Below are positions 9,545 through 22,984 of a stretch of 64,000 nucleotides of DNA, one piece after another. The position numbers were made by a program, and so were the translations under genes. The stretch's first letter is position 1. Each line of letters starts with the position of its first letter. Below the pieces are notes generated by a model. It was not told the origin of the DNA. It saw only the letters and a list, made by a program, of their open reading frames with translations, and did not search any database. The stretch is taken from NCBI RefSeq assembly GCF_000382405.1, contig NZ_KB908255.1:473370-537369 (forward strand), written 5' to 3'. Source of the DNA: Mycobacterium sp. 141 (lineage in GTDB: Bacteria > Actinomycetota > Actinomycetes > Mycobacteriales > Mycobacteriaceae).

Positions 9545-11302
9545 GTGATCACCCGTATGTCAGAGCTGTTCCTGCGCACTCTGCGCGACGACCCCGCCGA
9601 TGCCGAGGTGCCCAGCCACAAGCTGCTGATCCGGGCCGGATACGTCCGTCCGGTCGGCCCAGGCATCTACAGCTGGCTGCCACTGGGGCTGCGGGTTCTG
9701 CGCCGGATCGAGAAGATCGTCCGCGACGAGATGAACGCGATCGGCGGCCAGGAGATCCTCCTGCCCGCCCTGCTGCCACGGGGCCCGTACGACACCACCA
9801 ACCGGTGGACCGAGTACGGCGACAACCTTTTCCGGTTGCAGGACCGTCGAGGCAACGACTATCTGCTCGGCCCCACGCACGAAGAGATCTTCACGCTGAC
9901 GGTCAAGGGGGAGTACTCCTCCTACAAGGACTTCCCGGTCCTGCTGTATCAGATCCAGACCAAGTACCGCGACGAGGCGCGTCCGCGTGCCGGCATTCTG
10001 CGGGGCCGCGAGTTCGTCATGAAGGACTCGTACTCGTTCGACATCGACGACGACGGCCTCAAGAACGCGTACCACGCGCACCGCGAGGCCTACCAGAAGA
10101 TCTTCGACCGCGCGGGCGTGCACTACGTGATCGTGTCGGCGGTTTCGGGAGCCATGGGCGGCAGTGCTTCGGAGGAGTTCCTGGCCGAAAGCGAGGTCGG
10201 TGAGGACACCTTCGTGCGGTGCGTCGAATCCGGCTACGCCGCCAACGTCGAAGCGGTCGTGACCCGGGCGCCGGCGCCACTGCCGATCGAGGGGCAACCA
10301 GCGGCCGTGGTGCATGACACTCCGGACACCCCGACTATCGCAACACTGGTCGACTGGGCCAATTCGGCCGGCCTGGAACAGTTCTCGGACCGAGCGGTCA
10401 CCGCGGCCGACACCCTCAAGAACATCTTGCTCAAGACCCGCGAGCCGGGCGGAGACTGGGAGTTGCTGGCGGTCGGCGTGCCCGGCGACCGCGAGGTCGA
10501 CGAGAAGCGGCTGGGTGCCGCGCTCGAGCCGGCCGAGTTCGCCCTGCTCGATGACGCCGACTTCGCCAAGAACCCCTTCCTGGTCAAGGGATACGTTGGA
10601 CCGAAAGCGTTGCTGGCGAACGGGGTTCGCTATCTCGTCGACCCAAGGATCGTGGACGGCACGGCGTGGATCACCGGCGCCGACGCCCTCAACAAGCACG
10701 TCGTCGGCCTGGTCATGGGCCGTGACTTCACCGCCGACGGCACCATCGAGGCCGCCGAGATCCGAGACGGCGACCCGTCACCAGACGGTGCGGGTGTGTT
10801 GACCTCGGCGCGTGGCATCGAGATCGGTCACATCTTCCAGCTCGGCCGCAAGTACACCGACGCATTCACCGCCGACGTACTGGGTGAGGATGGCAAGCCG
10901 GTCCGGTTGACCATGGGCTCGTATGGCATCGGGGTATCGCGGATGGTCGCGGTGATCGCCGAACAACGGCACGACGAGTTCGGGCTGCGCTGGCCGGCCT
11001 CCGTAGCGCCGTTCGACGTGCACGTGGTGGTGGCCAACAAGGACGAGGCGGCGCGCGCGGGCGCCACCGAGCTGGTGGCCGGCCTGGACCGGCTCGGCCA
11101 CGAGGTGCTCTTCGATGACCGCAAGGCGTCGCCCGGTGTGAAGTTCAAGGACGCCGAGCTGCTCGGCATGCCGTGGATCGTGGTGGTCGGCCGCGGCTGG
11201 GCCGACGGAACCGTCGAACTCCGCAACCGGTTGACCGGCGAGAACCGTGAGATCGCGGTGGATGACGCCGTCACGGAGATCTCGGCGGCGCTGGCCGGTT
11301 AG
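9545..11302 (+). CDS. proS: prolyl-tRNA synthetase
   Basis: Class II aminoacyl-tRNA synthetase of the bacterial type, charging tRNA-Pro. Motif 2 ([20 protein letters not shown]) and motif 3 ([14 protein letters not shown], near residue 455) are plain. The YbaK-like editing insertion lies between them, around residues 220-380. The C-terminal anticodon domain includes [23 protein letters not shown]. The GTG at 9545 gives 585 aa, the mycobacterial length; an ATG lies four codons inside. The frame is open farther upstream into the end of efpA but without similarity. Confidence 0.96.
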   Translation: MITRMSELFLRTLRDDPADAEVPSHKLLIRAGYVRPVGPGIYSWLPLGLRVLRRIEKIVRDEMNAIGGQEILLPALLPRGPYDTTNRWTEYGDNLFRLQDRRGNDYLLGPTHEEIFTLTVKGEYSSYKDFPVLLYQIQTKYRDEARPRAGILRGREFVMKDSYSFDIDDDGLKNAYHAHREAYQKIFDRAGVHYVIVSAVSGAMGGSASEEFLAESEVGEDTFVRCVESGYAANVEAVVTRAPAPLPIEGQPAAVVHDTPDTPTIATLVDWANSAGLEQFSDRAVTAADTLKNILLKTREPGGDWELLAVGVPGDREVDEKRLGAALEPAEFALLDDADFAKNPFLVKGYVGPKALLANGVRYLVDPRIVDGTAWITGADALNKHVVGLVMGRDFTADGTIEAAEIRDGDPSPDGAGVLTSARGIEIGHIFQLGRKYTDAFTADVLGEDGKPVRLTMGSYGIGVSRMVAVIAEQRHDEFGLRWPASVAPFDVHVVVANKDEAARAGATELVAGLDRLGHEVLFDDRKASPGVKFKDAELLGMPWIVVVGRGWADGTVELRNRLTGENREIAVDDAVTEISAALAG

Positions 11303-11381
11303 GGCGAACAGACACGGCGGTACCCGTAGAGCGGCGTGTCGGGTACCCGCGCGACTGTTCGCGGGGCTAGGAGGCGCCGGG

Positions 11382-11861
11382 TCAGCCGGACTCGGCGCCG
11401 CCCGGGAAGGCGACGGTGACCGGCCAGGTGCCCAGCCGCGCACGCCATTTCGCCGCGGTGACCGCCGCTTGGGTCAATGCGGTCACCGCGAAGGCGCGGT
11501 CCTCGCTGCGGGTGGCCTGTTCGAGCACCGCGCGCCAGGCCACTGCGGCGTCCTGCTCCATGCGTACGGCGAGGTTCGCCGCGTCGGTGGGGTTGGCCAC
11601 TGGTATCGGAAGCTGATATCCGGCCGCGGGCAGTGGCGGGGACACCGATCGGGCGGTGAGCATGGCGATGGCCGCTTCGCGACGGTTTCGGTGTTCGGCC
11701 ATGGCGGCAGCCACCAGCGCATTGTCGTCGGGTGTCGAATGCGCCGAAACTATGCCGTAGCCGTAGATGATGCTGTGCTCGGTGGCTATGGCGTCGAATA
11801 GGGCCCGGTCGGCGGCATCGGCCGGGCGCGCGGGTTCCGAAGGTGGTTCGGTGGTCGTCAT
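11382..11861 (-). CDS. DUF4439 ferritin-like protein
   Basis: A 159-aa, mostly helical protein of the DUF4439 family (Rv2844 position), whose fold is ferritin-like. The regular heptad-like segments ALFDAIATEHSIIYGYG and AAAMAEHRNRREAAIAML carry Glu/His residues in the pattern of a four-helix bundle. The function is not established. It is co-transcribed with the lipoprotein gene upstream, overlapping it by ATGA, and converges on proS. A link to the cell envelope is inferred only from that partner. Confidence 0.8.
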   Translation of the reverse strand: MTTTEPPSEPARPADAADRALFDAIATEHSIIYGYGIVSAHSTPDDNALVAAAMAEHRNRREAAIAMLTARSVSPPLPAAGYQLPIPVANPTDAANLAVRMEQDAAVAWRAVLEQATRSEDRAFAVTALTQAAVTAAKWRARLGTWPVTVAFPGGAESG

Positions 11862-12400
11862 TGCGCACCGCCGAGTGCGACGGTGTAGGCAGCCGTGCAC
11901 GACGCTGCGATGGAGCCCATGAGACCGGCGCGGTAGCCAGAGAGTCGGGAGGCCAGCTGCGCCGCATCCTGCGCGGACTGCTTGAGAGCGCTGATCACGT
12001 CGGCCACGGTCGGTGCGGGTGCCGGGCTGCCCGCCGCCGTCGATGTGCCCGCTGCCGTCGATGTGGCCGACGAGGTCGACGGTTGCGCGGTCGGCGCCTT
12101 GGTGCCGGCCATCCGGACCAGCTCGTCGGTGAGCGCCTGGGCGTGCGCCGAACGTTCGGCGGCCACCACCGCCAATGCCCGCACCTGCGCCGACTGCGCC
12201 GACTGGGCACCGGCCGCGTCGGCGGCCAGCTTGCTGTCCGCGCGGGCCCGGTCCAGTTGCGCCGCCAGGTCGGCGAGATCCGGCGGTGGTGGGGGTTGCC
12301 CGCAGCCTGCGGCGGCGGTGCCCAGCAGGGCCAGGGCGGCGGCCGAGAGCAAAGCCCGCCGCCGGCTGATTTTCGGTAGGGCACTCGGCACGTGCAACAT
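11858..12400 (-). CDS. alanine-rich Tat lipoprotein
   Basis: The 180-aa protein opens with a twin-arginine signal (SRRRALL), a hydrophobic stretch and a lipobox-like AAAGC, so it is predicted to be exported by Tat and lipidated at that Cys. The mature part is Ala-rich, with a helical region ([20 protein letters not shown]) and a Ser/Thr/Ala linker. The start at 12400 is preferred over an upstream ATG (12574) because the signal peptide begins right after it and the length matches the Rv2843 type. Its stop overlaps the DUF4439 start (ATGA). Confidence 0.8.
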   Translation of the reverse strand: MLHVPSALPKISRRRALLSAAALALLGTAAAGCGQPPPPPDLADLAAQLDRARADSKLAADAAGAQSAQSAQVRALAVVAAERSAHAQALTDELVRMAGTKAPTAQPSTSSATSTAAGTSTAAGSPAPAPTVADVISALKQSAQDAAQLASRLSGYRAGLMGSIAASCTAAYTVALGGAQ

Positions 12401-12589
12401 CCTGCCATTGCTCGGCACGGCCGCAGCAGGCCGGCAAGGTGCGCGGGTGGCACTGGCGACATTCCGGTGCCCGACTTGGTCTGCCGATTGCTGCCTTGCC
12501 CCTGGCGTATCGTGGAAAGTCGATTCCAGGGGCCTGCCAGGACTTGGCTTGGGGATCGTGTCCGTACAACTCAAGATGAGGAGCTCGCC

Positions 12590-13138
12590 GTGGCACCGGA
12601 TCCGAAGTTGCGGTCTGCGGATTTGCCGTCGCAGAAGCAGGTGATCGAGCTGCTGGACGGAGAGTTTGCGCGCGCCGGATACGAAATCGACCAGGTCGTC
12701 GTCGACGCTGCCGCGCGTCCGCCCCGGATCACCGTGGTGGCGGACGGGGACACCGGTCTCGATCTCGAATCACTCGCAGCGCTCTCCAGGACGGCTTCGG
12801 AGTTGCTCGATCAGCTCCAGCGGGCGGGCGACACGCCGTATGTGCTGGAGGTCACGTCGCCCGGGGTGGACCGTCCGCTCACCGAGGAGAAGCACTTCCG
12901 TCGGGCCCGCGGCCGCAAGGTGGAGTTGACATTGGCCGACGATTCGCAGCTGACCGGCAGAGTGGGGCGCACCGACTACGAGGCGGTCGAGATCGTGGTC
13001 AGGGACGGGCGTGATTTCGCCGTGCGCCGGATCAATCCGGCCGACATTGTTAAAGCTGTTGTCCAAGTGGAGTTCTCGCCACCAAGCCAACGCGAGTTGG
13101 AGTTGGTCGGAGAGACTGGGAAGGGGGCTCGGGCATGA
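12590..13138 (+). CDS. rimP: ribosome maturation factor
   Basis: RimP assists 30S ribosomal subunit maturation. The 182-aa protein contains the N-terminal family block ([23 protein letters not shown]) and the signature [14 protein letters not shown], followed by the C-terminal SH3-like barrel around the sequence [12 protein letters not shown]. The GTG at 12590 has GAGGAG 10 nt upstream. It is the first gene of the rimP-nusA-ylxR-infB operon and overlaps nusA by ATGA. Confidence 0.95.
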   Translation: MAPDPKLRSADLPSQKQVIELLDGEFARAGYEIDQVVVDAAARPPRITVVADGDTGLDLESLAALSRTASELLDQLQRAGDTPYVLEVTSPGVDRPLTEEKHFRRARGRKVELTLADDSQLTGRVGRTDYEAVEIVVRDGRDFAVRRINPADIVKAVVQVEFSPPSQRELELVGETGKGARA

Positions 13139-14166
13139 ACATCGACATGACGGCGCTGCATGCCATCGAAGCCGACAAAGGCATCACGGTCGACGTGGTC
13201 GTGGATACCATCAAATCAGCCCTGCTGACCGCATACCGACATACCGAAGGGCATGAGCCCGACGCCTACATCGACATCGACCGGAAAACCGGTGCGGTCA
13301 AGGTCATGGCCCGTCAGACCGATGCGGACGGCAACGTCCTCCATGAATGGGATGACACGCCAGAGGGTTTCGGTCGGATCGCGGCAACCACCGCCCGTCA
13401 GGTGATCCTGCAGCGGCTGCGCGACGCGGAGAACGAGAAGACTTACGGCGAATTCTCGGCGCATGAGGGCGACATCGTGGCCGGGGTCATCCAGCGTGAC
13501 GCGCGGGCCAATGCCCGTGGGCTGGTGGTCGTGCGCATCGGCACCGAGACCAAGGGGTCCGAAGGGGTCATCCCTGCGGCCGAGCAGGTGCCGGGGGAGC
13601 GTTACGAACACGGCGACCGGCTCCGCTGCTACGTCGTCGGGGTCACCCGCGGCGCCCGCGAACCGCTGATCACGTTGTCACGCACGCATCCGAACCTGGT
13701 GCGGAAGCTGTTCTCGTTGGAGGTGCCCGAGATCGCCGACGGATCGGTCGAGATCGTGGCTGTGGCCCGCGAGGCCGGCCATCGGTCCAAGATCGCCGTC
13801 GCCTCGCGGGTGCCCGGGCTCAACGCCAAGGGTGCGTGCATCGGGCCGATGGGCCAGCGGGTCCGCAACGTGATGAGCGAGTTGTCCGGCGAGAAGATCG
13901 ACATCATCGACTTCGACGAGGACCCCGGCCGATTCGTCGCCAACGCGCTGTCGCCGGCGAAGGTCGTGTCGGTGTCGGTGATCGACGAGGCGGCACGCGC
14001 GGCGCGGGTGGTGGTGCCGGACTTCCAGCTGTCGTTGGCCATCGGCAAGGAAGGCCAGAACGCCAGGCTGGCGGCCCGATTGACGGGCTGGCGGATCGAT
14101 ATTCGTAGCGATGCCGCCGCACAATCGGACTCCGACACGGCCTCGCGTGTGGTGCCGGAGCATTAG
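13135..14166 (+). CDS. nusA: transcription elongation/termination factor NusA
   Basis: RNA polymerase-binding factor controlling pausing, termination and antitermination. The 343-aa actinobacterial form lacks the C-terminal acidic repeats of E. coli NusA. The order is an N-terminal RNAP-binding domain (1-125), an S1 domain ([20 protein letters not shown] region), then two KH domains ([20 protein letters not shown] and [18 protein letters not shown]). Translation is coupled to rimP through ATGA. Confidence 0.97.
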   Translation: MNIDMTALHAIEADKGITVDVVVDTIKSALLTAYRHTEGHEPDAYIDIDRKTGAVKVMARQTDADGNVLHEWDDTPEGFGRIAATTARQVILQRLRDAENEKTYGEFSAHEGDIVAGVIQRDARANARGLVVVRIGTETKGSEGVIPAAEQVPGERYEHGDRLRCYVVGVTRGAREPLITLSRTHPNLVRKLFSLEVPEIADGSVEIVAVAREAGHRSKIAVASRVPGLNAKGACIGPMGQRVRNVMSELSGEKIDIIDFDEDPGRFVANALSPAKVVSVSVIDEAARAARVVVPDFQLSLAIGKEGQNARLAARLTGWRIDIRSDAAAQSDSDTASRVVPEH

Positions 14167-14214
14167 CGCCGACCGGCGGTTCGGAGCACAGCCCGCGGGG
14201 CGGTAGACTCAGCC

Positions 14215-14562
14215 GTGATCCAGCGCGAGTCTCCGACCTCTACGCGTCGACGCAACCCCGGCAGTCCTGCCGGACCGGTGCGGACATGCGTCGGGTGTCG
14301 GAAGCGAGAGTTGGCCGTCGAATTGTTTCGTGTAGTCGCGGTGACCGACGGGAATGGCCAGTGTGCCGTGACCGTTGACACAACGGCAAGCCTGCCCGGG
14401 CGAGGTGCGTGGTTGCATCCCGACCAGCAGTGCGTACAGATGGCAGTCCGGCGGCGAGCATTCGTACGAGCGTTGCGCATCGCCGGTTCACCGGACACCT
14501 CAGCGGTGGTCGAGTACGTCGAACAGTCGTCAGCTCGTCCACCCGGTCAGAAGAACAGGTAG
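14215..14562 (+). CDS. YlxR family RNA-binding protein
   Basis: A small basic protein (115 aa) of the YlxR/RnpM family, with the diagnostic PVRTCVGCRKR near residue 21, the FRVV strand, and the GRGAWLHPDQQC block. Members bind RNA and nucleoid, and in Bacillus one modulates RNase P. The GTG start at 14215 gives a 20-residue basic extension before the family block. It stands between nusA and infB, the standard position. Confidence 0.88.
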   Translation: MIQRESPTSTRRRNPGSPAGPVRTCVGCRKRELAVELFRVVAVTDGNGQCAVTVDTTASLPGRGAWLHPDQQCVQMAVRRRAFVRALRIAGSPDTSAVVEYVEQSSARPPGQKNR

Positions 14563-14663
14563 CGAAGAACATGAGCACACCGTGAAGTCTCGATGACCAT
14601 GCGTCATAGCTAACCCGAGGCACGGCGCCTACCACCGCTGTTGCCTCCAGATGAGGAGAAGTA

Positions 14664-17480
14664 GTGGCAGGTAAGGCCCGTGTACACGAGTTGGCGAAGG
14701 AACTCGGTGTCACAAGTAAGGAACTTTTAGCCAAGCTCAAGGAGCAAGGCGAGTTCGTCAAGTCGGCGTCTTCCACCGTGGAACCGCCGGTCGCGCGTCG
14801 CTTGCGCGAATCGTTCGGTTCGAAGACCGAGACCAAGCCGGAGGCCAGGCCCAGCGCCAAGCCCGGCGAGAAGGCTCGCGGCCGCCAGAGCAGCGGTGTG
14901 CCCGCGCCCGGTCCGGCGCGTCCGGTCGCCACTCCTGGCACACCGGCTCCTACGCCCGGCCCGGCCGCCAGGCCGACTCCGGCCCCTCCCGCGCCTGCGG
15001 CAGTGGCTCCGGTCGCCCCGGCCCCGGAGAGTCCCGCCCCGGCAGCGCCGGCCCGGCCGTCGGCACCCAAGCCCGCAGCCCCGCAACCGCCCGCCGCGCC
15101 GACTCAGCCCGCGGCCGCCGCGCCCAGCGCGCCGTCCGCGGCTTCGCGTCCGGCACCGGGCGCAACGCCCGGCCCACGTCCCGGACCGTCCAGCGCACCT
15201 AAGCCGGCTCCGCGCACCCCGCGTGTCGGCAACAACCCGTTCTCGTCGCAGCAGCCCGTGGAGCGGCCCATTCCGCGGCCGCAACCGCGTCCCGGCAGCC
15301 CGCGGCCCACGCCCGGCAACATGCCTCCGCGTCCCGCGGCCGGCGCCCCCGGTCGTGGCGGCCCGCGCCCCGGTCCGCGACCCGGTGGTGGTCCTCGTCC
15401 GGGCGCAGGCCAGGGCAGTCGTCCGGGTGGTGGCGGCGGCGGTAACTACCGCGGCGGCGGTGCCGGTGGTAATGCCGGTGGCGGCGGAGCAGCTGCCGGC
15501 GGTTTCCGGGGTCGTCCCGGTGGTGGCGGCGGCGGTGGTGGCCGTCCCGGCCAGCGCGGCGGCGCTGCGGGTGCCTTCGGTCGTCCCGGCGGCGCGCCCA
15601 AGCGTGGTCGCAAGTCGAAGCGGCAGAAGCGCCAGGAATACGACTCGATGCAGGCACCGGTAGTCGGTGGCGTGCGGTTGCCGCACGGCAACGGCGAGAC
15701 CATCCGGTTGGCCCGCGGCGCGTCGTTGAGCGATTTCGCCGACAAGATCAACGCCAACCCGGCATCGCTGGTGCAGGCGCTGTTCAACCTCGGTGAGATG
15801 GTCACCGCGACCCAGTCGGTCGGCGATGAGACCCTCGAGCTGCTCGGCAGCGAGATGAACTACGTCGTGCAGGTCGTGTCCCCGGAGGACGAGGACCGCG
15901 AGCTGCTCGAATCGTTCGACCTCACCTATGGCGAGGACGAAGGCGGTGAGGAAGACCTGCAGATTCGTCCGCCGGTCGTCACCGTCATGGGTCACGTCGA
16001 CCACGGCAAGACGCGGCTGCTCGACACCATCCGTAAGGCCAATGTCCGCGAGGGCGAGGCCGGTGGCATCACCCAGCACATCGGTGCCTACCAGGTCGAG
16101 GTGGATCTGGACGGCAACGTCCGGCCCATCACCTTCATCGACACCCCGGGTCACGAGGCGTTCACCGCCATGCGTGCTCGTGGTGCGAAGGCCACCGACA
16201 TCGCGATCCTGGTGGTCGCCGCCGACGACGGTGTCATGCCGCAGACGGTCGAGGCGATCAACCACGCGCAGGCCGCCGATGTGCCGATCGTGGTCGCGGT
16301 CAACAAGATCGACAAGGAAGGCGCTGACCCGCAGAAGATCCGGGCCCAGCTCACCGAGTACAACCTGGTGGCCGAGGATTACGGCGGCGACACCATGTTC
16401 GTCGACATCTCGGCACGGCAGGGCACCAACATCGACCAGCTGCTCGAAGCGGTGCTGCTGACCGCCGACGCGGCCCTGGACCTGCGGGCCAACCCCGACA
16501 TGGAAGCCCAGGGTGTGGCTATCGAGGCGCACCTGGACCGTGGCCGTGGGCCCGTGGCCACCGTGCTCATCCAGCGCGGCACCCTGCGGGTCGGCGACTC
16601 GATCGTCGCGGGCGACGCCTACGGGCGTGTCCGCCGGATGGTCGACGAGCACGGCGACGACATCGAAGAGGCACTGCCGTCCCGGCCGGTGCAGGTCGTC
16701 GGTTTCACGTCGGTGCCCGGCGCAGGCGACAACCTGCTGGTTGTCGACGAGGACCGCATTGCCCGCCAGATCGCCGATCGTCGCAACGCGCGCAAGCGCA
16801 ATGCGCTGGCCGCACGCTCGCGCAAGCGGATCAGCCTGGAAGATCTCGATTCGGCGCTGAAGGAAACCAGCCAGCTGAACCTGATCCTCAAGGGCGACAA
16901 CTCGGGTACCGTCGAGGCCCTCGAGGAAGCTCTCATGGGTATTCAGGTCGACGACGAGGTGGAGCTGCGCGTCATCGACCGTGGCGTCGGTGGTGTCACC
17001 GAGACCAACGTCAACCTGGCGTCGGCTTCGGACGCGATCATCATCGGGTTCAACGTCCGTGCCGAGGGCAAGGCGACCGAGCTGGCCAACCGCGAAGGCG
17101 TGGAGATCCGCTACTACTCGGTGATCTACCAGGCCATCGACGACATCGAGAGTGCGCTCAAGGGCATGCTCAAGCCGGTCTACGAGGAGAAGGAACTCGG
17201 CCGCGCCGAGATCCGGGCGATCTTCCGGTCGTCCAGGATCGGCAACATCGCCGGCTGCCTCGTGCAGTCCGGGATCATGCGCCGCAATGCCAAGGCCCGG
17301 TTGCTGCGCGACAACGTCGTGGTCGCCGAGAACCTCACGGTTTCCTCGCTCAAGCGGGAGAAGGACGATGCCACCGAGGTCCGCGAAGGCTACGAGTGTG
17401 GTCTGACGCTGACCTACTCCGACATCAAGGAAGGCGACGTCATCGAGACGTACGAGCTGGTCGAGAAGGCGCGTACGTAA
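14664..17480 (+). CDS. infB: translation initiation factor IF-2
   Basis: GTPase that brings initiator tRNA to the 30S subunit. The 938-aa protein has an IF2-N domain ([20 protein letters not shown]), then a very long Pro/Ala-rich and Gly/Arg-rich low-complexity linker (about residues 65-315). A second IF2-N-like helix region follows, and then the G domain with G1 GHVDHGKTR (near residue 443), G3 DTPGHEAF and G4 NKID. Domains II-IV end with the EGYECGLTL segment. Start GTG 14664 after GAGGAG. The linker gives long antisense open frames that are only composition artefacts. Confidence 0.97.
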   Translation: MAGKARVHELAKELGVTSKELLAKLKEQGEFVKSASSTVEPPVARRLRESFGSKTETKPEARPSAKPGEKARGRQSSGVPAPGPARPVATPGTPAPTPGPAARPTPAPPAPAAVAPVAPAPESPAPAAPARPSAPKPAAPQPPAAPTQPAAAAPSAPSAASRPAPGATPGPRPGPSSAPKPAPRTPRVGNNPFSSQQPVERPIPRPQPRPGSPRPTPGNMPPRPAAGAPGRGGPRPGPRPGGGPRPGAGQGSRPGGGGGGNYRGGGAGGNAGGGGAAAGGFRGRPGGGGGGGGRPGQRGGAAGAFGRPGGAPKRGRKSKRQKRQEYDSMQAPVVGGVRLPHGNGETIRLARGASLSDFADKINANPASLVQALFNLGEMVTATQSVGDETLELLGSEMNYVVQVVSPEDEDRELLESFDLTYGEDEGGEEDLQIRPPVVTVMGHVDHGKTRLLDTIRKANVREGEAGGITQHIGAYQVEVDLDGNVRPITFIDTPGHEAFTAMRARGAKATDIAILVVAADDGVMPQTVEAINHAQAADVPIVVAVNKIDKEGADPQKIRAQLTEYNLVAEDYGGDTMFVDISARQGTNIDQLLEAVLLTADAALDLRANPDMEAQGVAIEAHLDRGRGPVATVLIQRGTLRVGDSIVAGDAYGRVRRMVDEHGDDIEEALPSRPVQVVGFTSVPGAGDNLLVVDEDRIARQIADRRNARKRNALAARSRKRISLEDLDSALKETSQLNLILKGDNSGTVEALEEALMGIQVDDEVELRVIDRGVGGVTETNVNLASASDAIIIGFNVRAEGKATELANREGVEIRYYSVIYQAIDDIESALKGMLKPVYEEKELGRAEIRAIFRSSRIGNIAGCLVQSGIMRRNAKARLLRDNVVVAENLTVSSLKREKDDATEVREGYECGLTLTYSDIKEGDVIETYELVEKART

Positions 17481-17483
17481 GAC

Positions 17484-17514
17484 ATGGCCGACGAACGCTT
17501 GCGTGAGGAGCATT

Positions 17515-17522
<8 letters not shown>
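17484..17522 (+). other. leader minicistron in front of rbfA, same family as the 2.6-kb repeat
   Basis: A 12-codon frame ([12 protein letters not shown]) opens 3 bp after the infB stop and overlaps the rbfA GTG (17515). It contains GAGGAG that serves as the rbfA ribosome site. Sequence and peptide closely match the repeat at 2546-2652, so it is a dispersed single copy of that unit, placed with its Shine-Dalgarno at a gene start. Confidence 0.7.
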
Positions 17523-20333
<2,811 letters not shown>

Positions 20334-20536
20334 GCGACGACCATCGGCGAGCTTGGGGTCCGCGCAGTTCACTCCAACGCTGGTGAACGACGCCCATCCC
20401 GGTGCTCGGCCAGATCGCTTGTGCCCCAGTGCGTCGACGTCATCATGCGGCGAGCTGGAGGTTTCGCAAAGTGGCCGACGGGGTACAGGCGTTCGAGCGA
20501 TGCATCTGCGCATTGCACGGAGTCCAGGAGCCTGCG

Positions 20537-20767
20537 ATGATCCACGACCTGATATTGGCCGCTCAAACCCAACCGGAAGCCGCAGGATTCATCCTCCGTG
20601 GTCTCAAAGGCATCGTGGTCGCAATCGGGAGCATCGTGGCGGCGGTGATCTGCGCGGTCATCGCCGGGTTCAAAGGACGTAGCGTCATAGGTTGGGGAAT
20701 TCTGGGACTGTTCTTTTCGATTATCACCCTGATCGTGGTCATTGTGATTCCGTCGAAGAAATCTTGA
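20537..20767 (+). CDS. small two-span membrane protein
   Basis: The 76-aa protein starts at an ATG with AGGAG 7 nt upstream. After 22 polar residues it has two hydrophobic segments (GIVVAIGSIVAAVICAVIAG and ILGLFFSIITLIVVIVI) separated by a short GRS-containing loop, ending in PSKKS. I do not recognise the family; its layout is that of small actinobacterial inner-membrane proteins. The 203 bp upstream and 133 bp downstream hold no gene that I can support. Confidence 0.65.
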   Translation: MIHDLILAAQTQPEAAGFILRGLKGIVVAIGSIVAAVICAVIAGFKGRSVIGWGILGLFFSIITLIVVIVIPSKKS

Positions 20768-20900
20768 CGAGCTCGGGTAAGGGACGCTCGTACCGAACCA
20801 ACCCACGCGGAAGCTGCAGAGCCGGCCCATATCGCCTAGGCGACGGATGGTGGGGACTTGACCCGTTGGGCCCGCTGTTGCGATTGGGGCACAACGGTAT

Positions 20901-21545
20901 TCACGGGCGACCCTCCACCCCGTGTGGATTCAAACCACATCGGACCACCCATACAGCAGTGCGGCCGCTACCGTGCCGGGCCACCGACACACTGGTAAAG
21001 CCCTTGTCGCGACACAACGCGCCGAACGATTCGGCCTGCTGCTCTGTCCAGCCGTGACTGTCCGATCCGGTTGCGCCGGCGGCTACCTGCCGCTCGATCG
21101 CGATCAACCGCCCACCCGGCACCAGCACGCGGCGTACCTCGGCGAGCGCCCTGTCGACATCCTGCCAGTGGTGCACCGTGGCCAGTGCCCACACCATCGT
21201 GGCGGAGTCGGCACCCATTGGCAACGCTTCGGCGGTGCCCTCGCTCCAGGTGATGTCCGCGTGCCTCGGCGTGATCGCGGCCGCGATGCGGAGCATGACC
21301 GACGACGGGTCGACACCCGTCACACGCGCCCCGCGCCGGGCCGCGACCCGCGCGGCGGTGCCAGGTCCGCAACCCACATCCACCACATGATCTTTGGACG
21401 AAACCTGCGCGATAGCGGTGACCAACCTCGCCCTGGACCGGCCCACCACGAGGAACCGCAACCCGCATAGCACACCGCCGACACCTGCGAAACCGGGGTA
21501 ATCGGCGTGGTGGTTGACGGCTTGTGCGTCCGACGCATCATTCAT
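20901..21545 (-). CDS. class I SAM-dependent methyltransferase
   Basis: The 214-aa protein has motif I VVDVGCGPGTAARVA, the acidic end of strand 2 (VTGVDPS), EGTAEALPMGADSATMVW and a GGRLIAIE post-motif, all of the UbiE/Methyltransf_11 type. The substrate is unknown. The ATG at 21545 has AAGG 8 nt upstream and is almost at the edge of a dyad operator, so the divergent MerR-type regulator probably controls it. Confidence 0.85.
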   Translation of the reverse strand: MNDASDAQAVNHHADYPGFAGVGGVLCGLRFLVVGRSRARLVTAIAQVSSKDHVVDVGCGPGTAARVAARRGARVTGVDPSSVMLRIAAAITPRHADITWSEGTAEALPMGADSATMVWALATVHHWQDVDRALAEVRRVLVPGGRLIAIERQVAAGATGSDSHGWTEQQAESFGALCRDKGFTSVSVARHGSGRTAVWVVRCGLNPHGVEGRP

Positions 21546-21561
21546 AGGTAGACCTTGCCGG

Positions 21562-21577
21562 TTCAACGTGGGTTGAA
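21562..21577. promoter_or_regulatory. MerR-type dyad operator between divergent genes
   Basis: TTCAAC-GTGG-GTTGAA is a perfect dyad in the 45-bp space between the methyltransferase and the MerR gene. Read on the minus strand, TTGACT is followed after 19 bp by CAAGGT, the over-long spacer typical of MerR-activated promoters, with the dyad lying inside the spacer. Confidence 0.7.
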
Positions 21578-21590
21578 GTCAAATGGCGGC

Positions 21591-22037
21591 ATGGATGTGA
21601 TCTCGATCGGCGAGGCGGCTGCGCGGCTGCGGATGAGTCCCTCGGCATTGCGCTACTACGACGAGCGCGGACTGGTGCGCCCCCGGCTGCGCCGAGCCGG
21701 TAAACGCATGTACGGGCCCCAAGAACTTCGTCGGCTCGCGTTGCTCAAGATCGTGCACCAGATGGGGCTTCCACTCGACACTGCGGCGGCCGTGCTGGAC
21801 GCGTCGAGTGAGCAGTGGCGCCAGACGGTCCGGGACCAGATCGCCGCGCTGGACCGGGTGATCGCACAAGCACAAGGGGCACAGCAGTTTCTGACGCATG
21901 CACTGCACTGTCCGTCCGATCATCCCGCCCGCGACTGTGTCACGATGACAGCCGTCCTGGACCGGCTCGTCGACGGGATGAGCGTCGAGGAAATCGCCAC
22001 TGACAAGACCGCGCTCGGTTGGCTGGCCGCCGACTGA
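21591..22037 (+). CDS. MerR family transcriptional regulator
   Basis: A 148-aa regulator with the N-terminal winged helix typical of MerR (SIGEAAARLRMSPSALRYYDERGLVRP), a second wing ending RRLALLKIVHQMGLPLDTAAAVL, a dimerisation helix (WRQTVRDQIAALDRVIAQAQ), and a C-terminal segment with two Cys (HCPSDHPARDC) that could sense a metal or redox signal. The ATG at 21591 is closest to the conserved N-terminus. It is divergent from a methyltransferase with a shared dyad operator. The effector is unknown. Confidence 0.9.
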   Translation: MDVISIGEAAARLRMSPSALRYYDERGLVRPRLRRAGKRMYGPQELRRLALLKIVHQMGLPLDTAAAVLDASSEQWRQTVRDQIAALDRVIAQAQGAQQFLTHALHCPSDHPARDCVTMTAVLDRLVDGMSVEEIATDKTALGWLAAD

Positions 22038-22163
22038 GTCTCAGCGCACCTGGCAGCGGCACCGCGTCGCGGTTGGCGGCGATGCCGGCACGGCGGGAGG
22101 ACAAGGTGCAGGCCCGGTCGTTGTGTGAGATCGGCCTGACCCGATGCGCCTATCGTGGGACTC

Positions 22164-22430
22164 ATGTGTCGCAACATCACCGAACTGCGCGGCCTGCAAC
22201 CGGCCGCCACAGCCGAGGAGATCGAGGCCGCTGCCCGCCAGTACGTCCGTAAGGTCAGCGGGATCACGCGGCCGACCGGAGCCAATATCGACGCGTTCGA
22301 AGCGGCCGTCGCCGAGGTCACTGCGACCACCAGACGGCTGCTGGACGGGCTGGCGCCACGGCGTCAGCCGCCCAAAACGGTTCCGCCGCTGCGTCGCCCG
22401 GAGGTACAGGCCAGGCTGGCGGCCAGGTGA
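22164..22430 (+). CDS. DUF2277 family protein
   Basis: The 88-aa protein starts MCRNITELRGLQPAATAEEI, which is the DUF2277 signature, followed by AARQYVRKVSGITRPTGAN and a basic Pro-rich tail. The family is small and uncharacterised. The stop overlaps the DUF1802 start by GTGA, so the two are probably translated together. Confidence 0.88.
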   Translation: MCRNITELRGLQPAATAEEIEAAARQYVRKVSGITRPTGANIDAFEAAVAEVTATTRRLLDGLAPRRQPPKTVPPLRRPEVQARLAAR

Positions 22431-22984
22431 ATGCCCCGGCGCTCAAGGAGTGGAGTGCGGCAGTACATGCGCTGCTCGACGGGCGCCAGACTGTGCTGCT
22501 GCGTAAGGGCGGCATCGGCGAGAAACGGTTCTCGGTCGCCGCGCCCGAGTTCTTGCTGTTCCCGACGATCGCGCACAGCCACGCAGAGCGGGTGCGCCCC
22601 GAACACCGCGACCTGATCGAAGCCGCCGCTGCGGATAGCACCGATGCTGCTGTGACCATCCGTGCTGCGGCGAAAGTGGTTGCGGCCGTGGAGGTCAACC
22701 ACCCTGAGGCGATCGACGAGATCGACGATCTGCACATCTGGACCGCCGAGTCGGTACGGGCCGACCGCTTGGATTTCCGCCCGAAGCACCGGCTGACGGT
22801 ATTGGTGGTGCAGGCCCGTGCGCTCACCGAACCCCTCGCGCTGGTCCGAACCCCCGAATTCGCGGGCTGCAAGAGCTGGGTGGAGCTGATGGACGAAGTG
22901 GGCCCCCGCAGCGCGGCAGCGGCCGTACACGACGATGCGGCACTGCAGCGCATCGCCGAGCGTGTGCGCGCCTCAGTGGGCTGA
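22427..22984 (+). CDS. DUF1802 family protein
   Basis: The 185-aa protein has the DUF1802 features LKEWSAAVHALLDGRQTVLL, LRKGGIGE, EFLLFPTIAHSHAERVRPEH and a C-terminal CKSWVEL. Function is unknown. The GTG start overlaps the DUF2277 stop, and the 3' end overlaps the convergent hydrolase by 12 bp. Confidence 0.85.
   Translation: MNAPALKEWSAAVHALLDGRQTVLLRKGGIGEKRFSVAAPEFLLFPTIAHSHAERVRPEHRDLIEAAAADSTDAAVTIRAAAKVVAAVEVNHPEAIDEIDDLHIWTAESVRADRLDFRPKHRLTVLVVQARALTEPLALVRTPEFAGCKSWVELMDEVGPRSAAAAVHDDAALQRIAERVRASVG

Noticed and set aside
7831..9666. 611-codon open frame antisense to efpA
   Set aside because: Low-complexity His/Gln/Arg-rich translation with no family features; efpA on plus is certain.
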